Origin: Lepidonotus clava
Taxonomy: Eukaryota > Annelida > Polychaeta > Phyllodocida > Polynoidae
NCBI GenBank assembly: GCA_936440205.1
Contig: OW387136.1
Location: 14,356,788-14,420,787, forward strand
DNA: 64,000 nucleotides
Direction: 5' to 3'
Shown one piece after another: positions 1 through 9,889 of this stretch. Under the pieces are notes generated by a model, which saw only the letters and a program-made list of their open reading frames with translations, was not told the DNA's origin and ran no database searches. How positions within the stretch are numbered: the first letter of the stretch is position 1; each line of letters opens with the position of its first letter. A program made the position numbers and the translations under genes.

Positions 1-364
1 AAAGGATTGGAGAGGTCGAGACACTTAATTATTCAATTAAGAATAATGCGTCATTTAATTAAATATTAAAATGTTATTTAAAATCCTTAGTTCAATACAT
101 GAATCCAGGATTCTGAGAGAGATATCTACCATAGCTTTGAGGGTTCATGATACCGTATTATCCCCAAAAGTTTGGAGAATGAGAAAGTTAGGTACGTTCA
201 GTGAGATTTCTGGGTTTTTTTTAAATGCTAAATACCAAAGCCCATTGTAGAAGAAACCTACCTTTTTAATGAATCTGATGTTAATCTGTTGACATGTTCT
301 CTGTTGAAATCTGATAGATAGAAGTCTACCAGGAATCCCAATCCACTGCACAAACTAACTAACT

Positions 365-365
<1 letters not shown>

Positions 366-441
<76 letters not shown>

Positions 442-442
442 C
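366..442. repeat. (AAC)n microsatellite
   Basis: About 25 uninterrupted AAC units, preceded by a short AACT run. Confidence 0.97.
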
Positions 443-540
443 CCACACATAATCCAGTTGTAGCCCAAAATGCAGGTAGCCCTAGTCATACTACAATGAA
501 AATAAGACTTTGACCTTTCTGTCTTTGACGATCAAATCTT

Positions 541-670
541 TGAGATGATAAAGCCACAGGAACACCTGCCACCAGGGTCAATACCCTACTCTTTTCGAAT
601 TAAGGCACGGGTTCTTGTATATAGGCCTATACATTGTCCTGTAGTTAGGGCATCACGCACCATGGCCTTT
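541..670 (-). repeat. SINE-like repeat family A, fragment
   Basis: Matches the internal part of the copy at 20.0 kb: CTGCCACC...GGGT..ATACCCTACTCTTTTCGA followed by a diverged region. It lacks the CAAA tail. Sequence comparison within the window is the only support. Confidence 0.65.
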
Positions 671-914
671 GATAACACAGTAATCAGGCAATTAGGGGGA
701 AATGTCTAGTACAACCAAGGCAGTGCCCAGTCTCAAACCTAAAACTTCCAGATGCGGAGTTGAGAAAGCTACCTCATGGCCACTGGGATACCCCCGCTAT
801 ATATTTAAGAATAGGGTTAGCTATTCCATGTACACCAATCCATGTATAATAGACATAGAAAAATATTGGCAAACTGTTTAAAACATCATTTAAGAAAGGT
901 GTCGGCCTACTCAC

Positions 915-1043
915 GTGTGGGGTAGTCCTTGGGGTGTGACTGGCGCGACCACTCCCCGTGAAAGGTCATCTGGTACTTGCCCGTCCCGCATGCGCAGCAC
1001 TCCGGGACAGCTTCCGGTGCCCTTTCGTCGTTGGCCACGGCCA
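915..1043 (-). CDS. SPON1: F-spondin coding exon 5: start of Spondin_N domain (gene continues off the left edge)
   Basis: The exon is 129 nt, between acceptor CCATCTTTCAG| and donor CACAC|GTGAGTAGG. It enters in phase 1 (split Val, residue 205) and leaves in phase 1. It encodes residues 206-247, with PECCACGTGKYQMTFHGEWS and RQSHPKDYPT. This is the diagnostic opening of the spondin domain (human DCCACGTAKYRLTFYGNWS, EKTHPKDYP). Cys220, 221 and 223 are conserved. The remainder of the spondin domain and the thrombospondin type 1 repeats expected for F-spondin are not in the window, because the gene runs leftward on the minus strand. Membership of F-spondin rather than mindin (SPON2) follows from the Reeler domain encoded upstream. 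Confidence 0.94.
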
Positions 1044-1371
1044 CTGAAAGATGGATGGGTGAAGGTCTAGAGAAAAGGCCCTGGAGTTAAAGAACGGAGC
1101 CTGACAAAAGTGGATTAAAAGTTACTTGCTGGTAATGTTGTTTTTATAACTTATGTATTTTTTTATGTATCTACATGGGCTTGTCCTTCTACCACTCAAT
1201 CTAATTTATAATCTACTAAATCTTTAAACTATTCTACCTATGTAATATCAATTATAGTGACACCTAGTATTCACACACTGAGGGCTCCAAATATTGTGAT
1301 GTAACAAAAAGAGTAGATTGGACTTTGTAACACCATTATGCTTACTTCGATAGCACAAGGTCTTTAAAATG

Positions 1372-1558
1372 CTATAGACCTTTTTCATTAGGGTGTGACG
1401 CCCCCTGGTGAAGTAAATGGAACCAATGGTTTAGGTCATTTCCCATAGTTAACCTATATGAAGTTAAGCATATAGGTTAACTTTGGGAAATGACCTAAAC
1501 CATTGGTTACATTTACTTCACCAGGGGGAGCAACACTCTTAATGAAAAAGGTCTATAG
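1372..1558. mobile_element. Palindromic foldback element (MITE-like)
   Basis: Two arms of about 88 bp (1372-1459 and 1470-1558) are near-perfect inverted copies around a 10-base centre. They begin and end in CTATAGACC/GGTCTATAG. The arms differ at only a few positions (for example TGACGCCCC against TTGCTCCCC). It has no coding capacity, and I could not identify a target-site duplication. Confidence 0.85.
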
Positions 1559-3637
1559 GGCCTAAGGTCTAAGATATCTAAACTAGTCTGCTACTGTACC
1601 GCTTGGGAATATCTCAAATAATCCCACCATTTGCCCAGGGGTAAAAAGCACTTGGTAGTGAATAATATATCGTTTCTTGTAGTCTCAGACAATGGAGTTA
1701 GGTTTTCCAGGGCCACCAGTCCAATAGGCACATACTGCAGGAGGTCATGTGAACCGAGGAAAAGTGTTTCTATATGACTGTAATGGTTGATATAAACATA
1801 ACTCAAAACATCTGTGAGGTCAACTTAAAAGAGCGACAAAAAGGGTATGTTGTTTTTGAAACGCAAAATATCATTAATATAATGTCTCTGGATCGCCTAA
1901 TAAAACAGGCCGCTGGTCTCTTTATGCAATTCAAATCCAACTAGAATACTTAGTATAGTTTAGATGCTTTCTAACTTATTGAGTTACTGTGGTCCCCTCT
2001 GATTTATAGAATTATGTTATATGCCAAAGAAATAAGACCTGCAGGACCCATTTATGTATGATTGACATCTTAATTAGTCATATCCAACATCAATTAGTTG
2101 TAATACCACGAAGCAGAGGGAATATCCTGACAATGATAAGTCCCATAGCACATGTTTTGGAGAAGATTGTTTGCACTGCTAAGCAGGATATCATTACCCA
2201 TATACCAGCTTTTAATCTTACAGCTAATTGCATCAATCAATCAGAATATGCTTAGCCTACACAGTGCCTCTAGCGGCCTATAATCATAGACGTTTTTTTT
2301 CATACAGCAGAAAGAACAGGATTCTATATATCCATATGTGTCGATCCTAATTGCACTAATTACAATCCAATCAAAACAATATATCCCAAGGAATGTGGAT
2401 AATAATCCCATCTGGGAAATACCATAGGCCATGTCATGCTTATACAGAGTCCTGGCTTTCTGCAATACCTTCAGACATAATCTGCGTAATTCCCTGAGGG
2501 TAATAACTGATAGTGTTAGTAATGGATGAGAATCCAATTGAATGTGGGGGGAATAGTGCTTGATAACTAAAGAAAAACTGTTTAAGAGATCTATAAGGAA
2601 ACGTGGTTCTTGTGAATTCTAACCATTACCAAGAATCCATCGAAATCTGTAGTGTTTATTGGAACACAACAATGCGCACCGTTTCAAAGAAAAGATAGGA
2701 GAAGAAATAATGGACAGAGTGTAAATTCTGGTAATTAGGGTTTTTAACGTTGAGACAGAGTGATATCAAAATGTCTGCTGTCTTGATTGGAGGTTAAGAA
2801 GGTATAAAACTTTAGCAACTGGAGATTGTCTTGATCATCCTATTCTTTAATGATAAGTACAATTTGCTTTACTGAATACAGTCTCCTGTAATGTCTGTAG
2901 CAAACCAACCAATGGGTGTGTCATACCTAAGTTTAGGGATGACATATGCTTCCACTAATGATTAAACGTATTTACCAAATCTATTATATAAAATCTATAA
3001 ATATCATTATTTCATAAATAATTAAAAGACATATCAAATATGTATGCATAATACATCTTAGAGTTTATGGTAAAACCTTTGTTAGCACTCCCCCTCCCCC
3101 TAGTGGTCAACTGGCCCAATCAATGTAATTGGGTCGGAGGCCAAAGGTGAGGTGGGGAAGTGAACCCCTGCTGTAAGGACACTCTACGTCTTGCAGCTGA
3201 AGTGGGCACACCATGTAACAACTTAGCAACAATAGGCCTTTTGGCCTACACTCCTGGTACTGTAGAGAAATACATAACATCACAGGAACTTCTGCCTTTA
3301 AGACTTCATTCAGTTGATACTACACAACAAAACCTGAATCTCACAGGTGTACTTTAGGGGGTACGCATCGGTGGGGCGCAATGTAGGGCATTTGTGGCAG
3401 TATAGCATGTCAAATGACATTATTCATGTCGCATTTCATTACACCAAGAATTCAAGTGTCGATGTTAAGAAGCTCCAATGTCCCATGTAGAAATTCTGAA
3501 ACCCCAGATGTCGATCATGTTGTCTATAGTTACAGAGCGCCACCCCCACCCCCCAAGGGATTTTTTTTACAAAAAGTTCCACCTTTCATTCAAAAATGTA
3601 TTTACAAACCATAAGAAAATTGTAAGAAAATGTTATA

Positions 3638-3735
3638 AAGTTCCACTTGGGGAACCTCGCCACCCCCCTTTTAAGGTAGAAATTATTGATATTATGAGCA
3701 AAGGTTCCACTTAAGGAACCTCGCCACCACACCCC
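3638..3735. repeat. Two direct copies of a GTTCC-hairpin repeat
   Basis: AAGTTCCACTTGGGGAACCT at 3638 and a close copy at about 3700, each followed by CGCCACC and a C-rich run. Within each copy GTTCC and GGAAC can pair as a small stem. A weaker partial copy lies near 3575. Confidence 0.75.
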
Positions 3736-3804
3736 CCTCCCCCCGCCCACACACACAGAAGAACCTGTGTACGGGCCTGTGTAAAATATACAAGCCTGGC
3801 TTAC

Positions 3805-3878
3805 CATGTTCACAGAAGCGGCGGGTGAGGGCCCCGTCGTCCTTGTACCAGATGTCCTTATACTCAATCACAGTGGCC
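3805..3878 (-). CDS. SPON1: F-spondin coding exon 4: end of Reeler domain
   Basis: The exon is 74 nt, between acceptor CCTTATTCCAG| and donor CATG|GTAAGCC. It completes the Arg codon from exon 3 and leaves in phase 1. It encodes residues 181-204: ATVIEYKDIWYKDDGALTRR followed by FCEH. The human counterpart reads KASIVQKRIIYFQDEGSLTK and KLCEQ, so both the Reeler end and the Cys (residue 202) are conserved. The short size and in-phase junctions on both sides make the exon call secure despite its length. Confidence 0.92.
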
Positions 3879-4909
3879 CTGGAATAAGGAAGAAAATATA
3901 CGTAAAATATAATGTATTGGGTATCTTTATCTCATTTGATAATATAGAACCTGTACTAACAATTAATTCTGAACTTCTTGTTTTTAGAAGTAAAAACATC
4001 GAAAATATCAGAGCCATGGGGAAAGGGTACAAAAAAGAAGAAGAAATGCCACGGTCTGACTATATGGCTTGCAATTATTAGAACAATAATTATATCTGAT
4101 AATCATACTATCTGTCAGGTCTCCCATTAAACTAGTTATGTCCTGAACAATTTCATAAAACTTGAAAGTTATATTGACAGCAAATAAAAGATGGAAAACA
4201 AGATGTGCTATTGTTCATATGAAAGCATATCGAAATTGTAGCGTTGGTTGAAATTTTAAGCAGTGGTTCAAGATATTGCAATCGAGACATTCATAAACCA
4301 AAGTGACCATTTTAAAAATCAATTACCATCTACGCACAAGGACCGTAGATTATTTTGAATGAAACAAGTCACAAATGATACATAAGCGCTCAACATTATT
4401 TGCATTCATATAACATAAATTGTTAAGAAATGATTAATATTTCCAAAACGAAAGGTAAAGAATGGAATGAGCAGTACGGAAACGTGACGTTTAGAACTGT
4501 TTGCTGTGGCTTTTGTATACACGTACATAAAAGTATACCTTGGATTATTTGATTATAAGTAAGACATTTCAGTAACACTCAACTCTCGACATCATGATGT
4601 ATTTCTTTATGTATATTCATTTTGTTTTTGGTGTGTTATTTCCAGATGTTGATAAGGAAAATTAATGATAATTATACGCTTAACTTATATCTTTGCCACT
4701 GCATACCCTCTCCCCAAAATAACAGAGGCAATGTAAACAATAAACACAGATGCAAATTTCTTTTTTAAAATATAAAGGAATAAATCAAAAGGTCCTAGGA
4801 ATTGGACTCTAAATTCAAAAGTTTAGTGGAGAACCTTTGAATCTGGTTTGGACCTTCCATTACCTCACACTCTTCACAACCCCATTTCGTTTTCTCACAC
4901 CTTCCAGAG

Positions 4910-5030
4910 AACTCTTTGATCTTTAGGCATGACCTTCAAACCTTTGATCCTGACCTTTACTCCGCTGACCTTGACCTCTATAACTATTTCGGCCAAATCC
5001 AAATGACCTTCAATCTGACCTTACTTACCA
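4910..5030. promoter_or_regulatory. Candidate enhancer: nuclear-receptor half-site cluster with TCF-like sites
   Basis: Six TGACCT hexamers (AGGTCA on the other strand) begin at 4930, 4951, 4966, 4972, 5004 and 5016. Those at 4966 and 4972 are directly abutted (TGACCTTGACCT), which contains the extended TGACCTTGA site used by ERR/SF-1-type monomer receptors. Two CTTTGATC-like TCF/LEF sites lie at 4914 and 4943. The density is far above the surrounding intron. The function is inferred only from motif clustering. Confidence 0.45.
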
Positions 5031-5159
5031 AAGTCCAGACACCCCTCACAGCGACCCGCAAATAATATAAGCTCGACTATAACCCTCTGAATCTCCCGTC
5101 ACTCTTTTCACAGCCCAGCAAATCCCTGCACCCCTCACCCCGGACCGCCTCAGGTAATC

Positions 5160-5350
5160 CTCCGGTATCATTTTCCGAATGCCCCCGGCAGCGGCCGTCG
5201 GGCGCACGTCGCCCCCAGGTCGCCCGGCGCACGTCGCCGCGTCGCCCGGCGCACGTCGCGGTAATCCCCGGGACGACGGTCGGTCGACACGGGGACAGGA
5301 GGAGCGGCGCCCTGGAGGATCAACGGCAGATCCCGGCCGGCAGGGGACTG
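5160..5350. promoter_or_regulatory. CpG-rich island with three direct repeats in intron 3
   Basis: An isolated GC-rich block in AT-rich intron. The core GGCGCACGTCGC recurs three times (5201, 5226 and 5248), and each copy contains an ACGT core. It is adjacent to the half-site cluster. No open frame or family match was found. An alternative promoter, an unrecognised exon or an unmethylated island are all possible. Confidence 0.4.
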
Positions 5351-6094
5351 TCAGATAAGTATGGGGCGCCGGGTGTTAACCCGTGACATTCAGTATTTAT
5401 TCATTGTGGTTTTATCTTGCCCGTAAGTCCCTTGAATTTAGACGCATATGAGGGATTGCATGGATTATCTTAATACGATTTACAGACGTTGTGCACATGG
5501 CGCTACATCTCCAAAATTGTGCTGACTGTATGTAGTAGCGATCAAGAAACCATGAATGAAGCACCCCTAGATGAATATAAATTCTGATCAATTCTTGGGC
5601 AGATTCTAAAACAGCATCTTCTTATCTGATAAGGACTGCCTCATTTAGAATCCGCCATATTGTCTATATCCTTTAAGGACCTTATCATGAATAGTGGGTT
5701 ACATTGAGCAATAACGTAATCCAGATCTCTCTGCTAACACTTGGAGCATCATAGCCACGACGGGGTAGGTGGGAAGGGAGACAAGTTTGGCTGGGGGGAT
5801 TGACTGTGCACTTTGTCAGACTGGCAGCTAGCCCTCCTGGGTTAGTCTGGTGTATATCTGTATGTGGTGGACACTTTTTTATGGCAGCAGAGAATCGTGG
5901 GTGGTGGTCAGAGGGCCACCCTTAACATTCTGTAGGTAGGGCTCCTGTTACCATGAATAGTTGCAGAGAAGAAGAAACTACACAGAAATAAGAGGCTGTA
6001 TCTCAAATTCCAACATTCTGCGGTTACTATTGGCATGGAAACAAGTGTTCTAAATAGACTAAAAGAAACTACACTTGCATCTTGAATGCCAACA

Positions 6095-6097
<3 letters not shown>

Positions 6098-6137
<40 letters not shown>
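6098..6137. repeat. (AT)n microsatellite
   Basis: About 20 uninterrupted AT units. Confidence 0.97.
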
Positions 6138-6140
<3 letters not shown>

Positions 6141-6494
6141 CTTTTAACTGTCATCAGATCGGCGAGAGACATCCACTATGCTGTTTATGGCTGGTCTTTC
6201 CCATTAACAAGTCATGATCTAAGGCTCTATAGCGTTGGGTGCGAACGAGGAATCAATGTATACACTGCAGTTACGAAAGAAAAGTATGATCCTGTAGTAT
6301 CAAAATAGTGCCATACCCCGCCTGACCCAAAAAGGACCTTTGATATAATGGTTGAAAGCCTTAAGTTAGATCAGACATTTCTTACCTCATACTATACCAT
6401 ATGGCAGTTAGTTATGCTTCCATAAGTTTCATTTATGATTAATTATTCTGGAACATTGAAAAAGTAGAATAAATGTTACCTCCATCTCGAGAGG

Positions 6495-8272
6495 ATATAT
6501 GGGAGCATATTTGGGAAAAGGTACCTAATGACATATTTGGCCACCCTGTGGCCGCGAGTTCTGGAGGTTTGTTCATATCATGAAACAATCACGTAACATG
6601 CAGCTAAAAGTTATGTTTTATAATGTTTCTGAAGTCCCAAGGATTCTTCTACTCTTTGTTTTATCACTCTACGATAATTAGTTCCTTCGCAATCTTACGT
6701 ACAATATAAGCCGTTATGCTCAATTTGGGCCAAATCTGGCAGTATCTGACAGAAATTGACTCTTTCGTTGGCTGAGTAATAAAAGGTCGTATCTCAAAAA
6801 AATAGATTTTTTTTTTATATTTGAAAATGTTTCTCTTCCCCCTAAGGTATCTGGAAATTTTGGAATTTTTGGAATTTTTCAAATATTTAGAATGTTATTA
6901 ACCAGTAAACAAAGGTCGTATCTGCACATTTTCACTTTTTAGTGAGTAATAAAAGGTCGTATCTGAAATAAGCTAACATCATATTATAGATAAAACGTGC
7001 TAATTTATACAAAATGAAAATATTTCATGATTTAGTTTTTCAGATAACTATCCTGAAAACATAATTCTATGATATTATGAGTAAATTCATGGAGTCAGAA
7101 TTAGATACAGGAACATATTACTTAAATATTGGATACAACCATTGTTTACTGAAATTATGGTCTCAGTGCTGAGTAATAAAAGGTCGTATCTAGGCTTCAT
7201 TTAAATGTGATATTTTAAAAATCATACAGATCTTCACTATATTAAAATAATCAAATGTAGTCATATCTAACATGTTGGTTGCATGTTAGGAATGTTATTT
7301 TTGTGAAATTTGTATTAGTCATACTGATTTAATTTGTGTTTATCTAAGTTTATATATATCAGATACGACCTTTTATTACTCACTAATTTTCATCTTTTCT
7401 CTATAAAATTGAGTAATAAAAGGTCGTATCTGAAATCAAATCTGTATATGTTACCATAGTAACATCCTGCTAATCTAGATGTATCCAGAATCATGGCAAA
7501 ATGACTTTTAGAATTCCATTCTTCCTAGGAATTAAATATTAAAATGATTAAGTAAATATTTAAGATAATATAGTCCTTCAAAAGGTGTAATATTTCTTTA
7601 TTCAGCATTTACTCAAAAAGAGTATTTGTCAGATACGACCTTTTATTACTGAGCCAACGCTTTGTAACATTAATCATGAAATATATGGGGGGGAAAACTA
7701 TTTTTTAAGTAACTTTAGAAAAACATTTGACTTACATGAAATTTTCTAAAGATTCTCATGACATTTACTAAAAAATTAAAATTTTCATAAGCAATGCATC
7801 ATGGGAAAATCAAAATGGAGCGTTTTTAGCAGGATTTCTGCACACAATTTAGGATAGCGAGTTACCATGGTTACGGGAAAAAGAATATAAAAAATGAAAA
7901 GAACATTTTTTCACAGGTAATGTAGAAAATGTTTTTACCTTCTCAAAACTGAAAACAGTAAGTGGAACAAGCACTCCTGTCAGTAGTTATGGCATTTTTA
8001 ATATTCTCAGAAATAAGAAAACTTAATTTCTTGATAACAAGGAAGTAACAATAGCAAATGGGAATAAGGGGTTCTCATTGTATATGAGGAGGGGAGGTTC
8101 ATACATGTTTATCTCAGGTTCTATCAGGAATATTTCAAAATGGTTTGCAGCATTTGAAAGAGTAGGTTCTCTACAATAAGAATAATGCTGACACATTTCC
8201 CCATATTTCATGTGATTTTGTGACCTCATTAATTGGCATTAGGTACCTTTTCCCAGATACACTCCCATATAT
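6495..8272. mobile_element. DNA-transposon-like element with about 39-bp terminal inverted repeats, carrying a nested insertion
   Basis: The left end (6495-6533) and right end (8234-8272) are inverted copies containing GGGAAAAGGTACCTAATG, with 3-4 mismatches over 39 bp. TA dinucleotides flank the repeat core on both sides, compatible with a TA target site but not proof of one. The only internal open frame of note (8023-8229, minus) is not recognisable, so the element appears non-autonomous. An 894-bp element sits inside it. Confidence 0.7.
6766..7659. mobile_element. Non-autonomous element with seven copies of a 20-bp motif, nested in the 6495-8272 element
   Basis: Terminal inverted repeats of about 30 bp begin CGTTGGCT and run into AGTAATAAAAGGTCGTATCT. 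The element is flanked by CTTT on both sides (6762-6765 and 7660-7663), a possible 4-bp target duplication. The same motif recurs inside: direct at 6774, 6904 (two changes), 6944, 7171 and 7411, and inverted at 7360-7381 and 7630-7650. No coding frame is present. The arrangement resembles subterminal transposase-binding repeats but is unusually extensive. The family is not recognised. Confidence 0.75.
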
Positions 8273-9177
8273 ACACTTCTTTATGATAGGAATCAAAAGA
8301 GACACAGACAGTATATTGGTATTCTACTCACACAAAGCCATGAATTAATCATGGTTTAATCATTCGACAAAGTGAGATTGTGCTATGAGAGTGAAGCCTA
8401 ACCTCAAGGTCATAGAGGGTACAAGACCCAGGGTGATGTTATTACGTGCTTAGTTTAACAACCAGTTAACGTTACACCAAGAGACCTGTAAAAAGGTGGA
8501 ACAAAAACAGATACACCGTACCATTTACACGGCCTTGGGTTTATCTAGGGATAAAACCATCGGGGGTGAAACAAATCGAAGTAGAAGGGGATTTGTGCGT
8601 CTGGCCTATAGGTGAACTGGTGCTGAAAAAGGGGGATACTCGTGTTTTAGTTCCACTAGTGTAGATTCTTTGTCTGAGAGTTTTCACTTCTTTTAATTGA
8701 GATATTTCTGCAGGCACTTAATGTTCGGCAAATCAGCTGCTCGTCCACATTGCTTGGGGTAGTATAATTACCATAATATTACTTGGATGAGGGACCAGAA
8801 TTCCTGGATTTGCTCCCTGCTCTTTAATCTGAAAAGTAATCTGGAATATGTTCGTGCAAAGAGGATATACCCTACACATGCTTGCACATCCTTTGGTAAG
8901 TTGTGGACCACTTCAGAAGTAAGATGCATGTGACATGCCTCTTCATAATTCATAAAACATTGGTTATTGATTGATTATATAATAACTTATATTATGGTTC
9001 CACACCTTATAGCTGATAGATCACCCCCCCCCCCCAACCTCCATAGGTCTGTATATATGCCAATTCAGTAAAGCGATTTACGTTCACGAAAATACCACTT
9101 GTCCAATGCCTTCACATAACAATAAAGTTATACATATATAACAGGTACCATTGATTTGACTGCCTGACCAACCAATT

Positions 9178-9252
9178 ACGCTCCGCCACTGGGAATCAAA
9201 CCCGGGAATCCCACGATAAAGTCAAATGCCCTACTGACTGGGTAGCCATTAA
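9178..9252 (-). repeat. tRNA-derived SINE head
   Basis: On the minus strand GGCTACCCAGTCAGTAGG resembles a tRNA D-arm with Pol III A box (9230-9247), and GGTTTGATTCC (9192-9202) is a good B box. The anticodon arm is degenerate and no closed acceptor stem forms, so this is a SINE head and not a functional tRNA. The SINE body presumably extends to about 9110. Confidence 0.65.
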
Positions 9253-9352
9253 TGTGCCCCTTTGGGGGTTCAGTAGAATGGGTCTGGTAACGACCTCTGC
9301 TCATTCCCGCGTGATGCCTACCTGTTCATGCCAAGATGTAACTGTTGACCAG

Positions 9353-9664
9353 TATATATCCAGAGACCTTGTATGATCTATTGAGACTGGAAAGCTTCTA
9401 TATGGCCCTATGTGCCCATTTTCCCTGGTGGCTGGTTGGATCCCAGCTAGTCAACTGTGACCAGGGGCTGATCATTACCAGTGTATTTTTGGAATAGCAA
9501 GTGGTACCACCTTTGCCATTTATACCACAGGCATAATGGTCAATCCAAATCCAATCCAACCAGAGGCCAGGTGGCAGGCCTGTAGTGGATAACAGGTGTG
9601 CCTCTAACTTTCCAGTCTCGATATATCCTATATATACATAAAAGGTCTCTGATATATCTCAGGA
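9353..9664. mobile_element. Foldback element with long imperfect inverted ends
   Basis: The left end (about 9354-9395) and right end (about 9607-9661) share AGAGACCTT..TATG and GAGACTGGAAAG in inverse orientation. Further inward, CTGGTTGGAT at the left is mirrored by ATCCAACCAG at the right. It is non-coding and more diverged than the palindromes at 1.4 and 36.0 kb, hence probably older. Confidence 0.65.
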
Positions 9665-9755
9665 AGACAAACTCTTTCAAAGACTGATTCCGTAAATTAC
9701 CATAAGTACAATCCGCATTCTAGCCTATGTGTGGATAAAATTTGCCTTGTCTTAC

Positions 9756-9889
9756 CTGAACTCGACACATCCAGCCCCTGTGGGGGGTGCTGTCCAGAGA
9801 ACTTCGACCCCGGCCTTGGCGTACTGGTAGGTGTGGGTGACCACGTGCGGGCAGTCGGCAGCCAGCTGGGTCAGACCGTGGTTAAAGTT
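9756..9889 (-). CDS. SPON1: F-spondin coding exon 3: Reeler domain
   Basis: The exon is 134 nt, between acceptor CTATTTTCAG| and donor TTCAG|GTAAGACAAG. It enters in phase 0 and leaves in phase 2 (split Arg codon, residue 180). It encodes residues 136-179, including QLAADCPHVVTHT and VEVLWTAPPTGAGCVEF. The second block matches the human Reeler end (IQVFWIAPPAGTGCVIL) almost position by position. The two Cys (148 and 176) are at the family's conserved places. It is separated from exon 2 by a 22-kb intron. Confidence 0.94.

Larger units (their letters stand above)
1..914 (-). other. F-spondin intron 5 (3' part outside window)
   Basis: This non-coding stretch is bounded on the right by the exon-5 donor. 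It holds an (AAC)n microsatellite and a degraded copy of the SINE-like family also present at 20.0 and 60.5 kb. I see no exon in it. Confidence 0.7.
1044..3804 (-). other. F-spondin intron 4 (2.76 kb)
   Basis: AT-rich and without a coding signal. It contains the palindromic foldback element at 1372-1558 and, close to the exon-4 donor, two copies of a GTTCC-hairpin repeat (3638-3735). The short open frames here have no family resemblance. Confidence 0.8.
3879..9755 (-). other. F-spondin intron 3 (5.9 kb)
   Basis: Holds the nuclear-receptor half-site cluster (4910-5030), a CpG-rich repeat island (5160-5350), an (AT)n tract, the nested transposons at 6495-8272, a tRNA-derived SINE and a foldback element. 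Between 8280 and 9170 I see only AT-rich sequence and a C-run near 9030. Confidence 0.8.

Noticed and set aside
3806-4081. Plus-strand 91-codon frame at 3.8 kb
   Set aside because: Antisense shadow of exon 4 running on into intron.
9178-9252. Functional tRNA gene
   Set aside because: Good A and B boxes, but no closed acceptor stem and an irregular anticodon arm, so a SINE head is the better reading.
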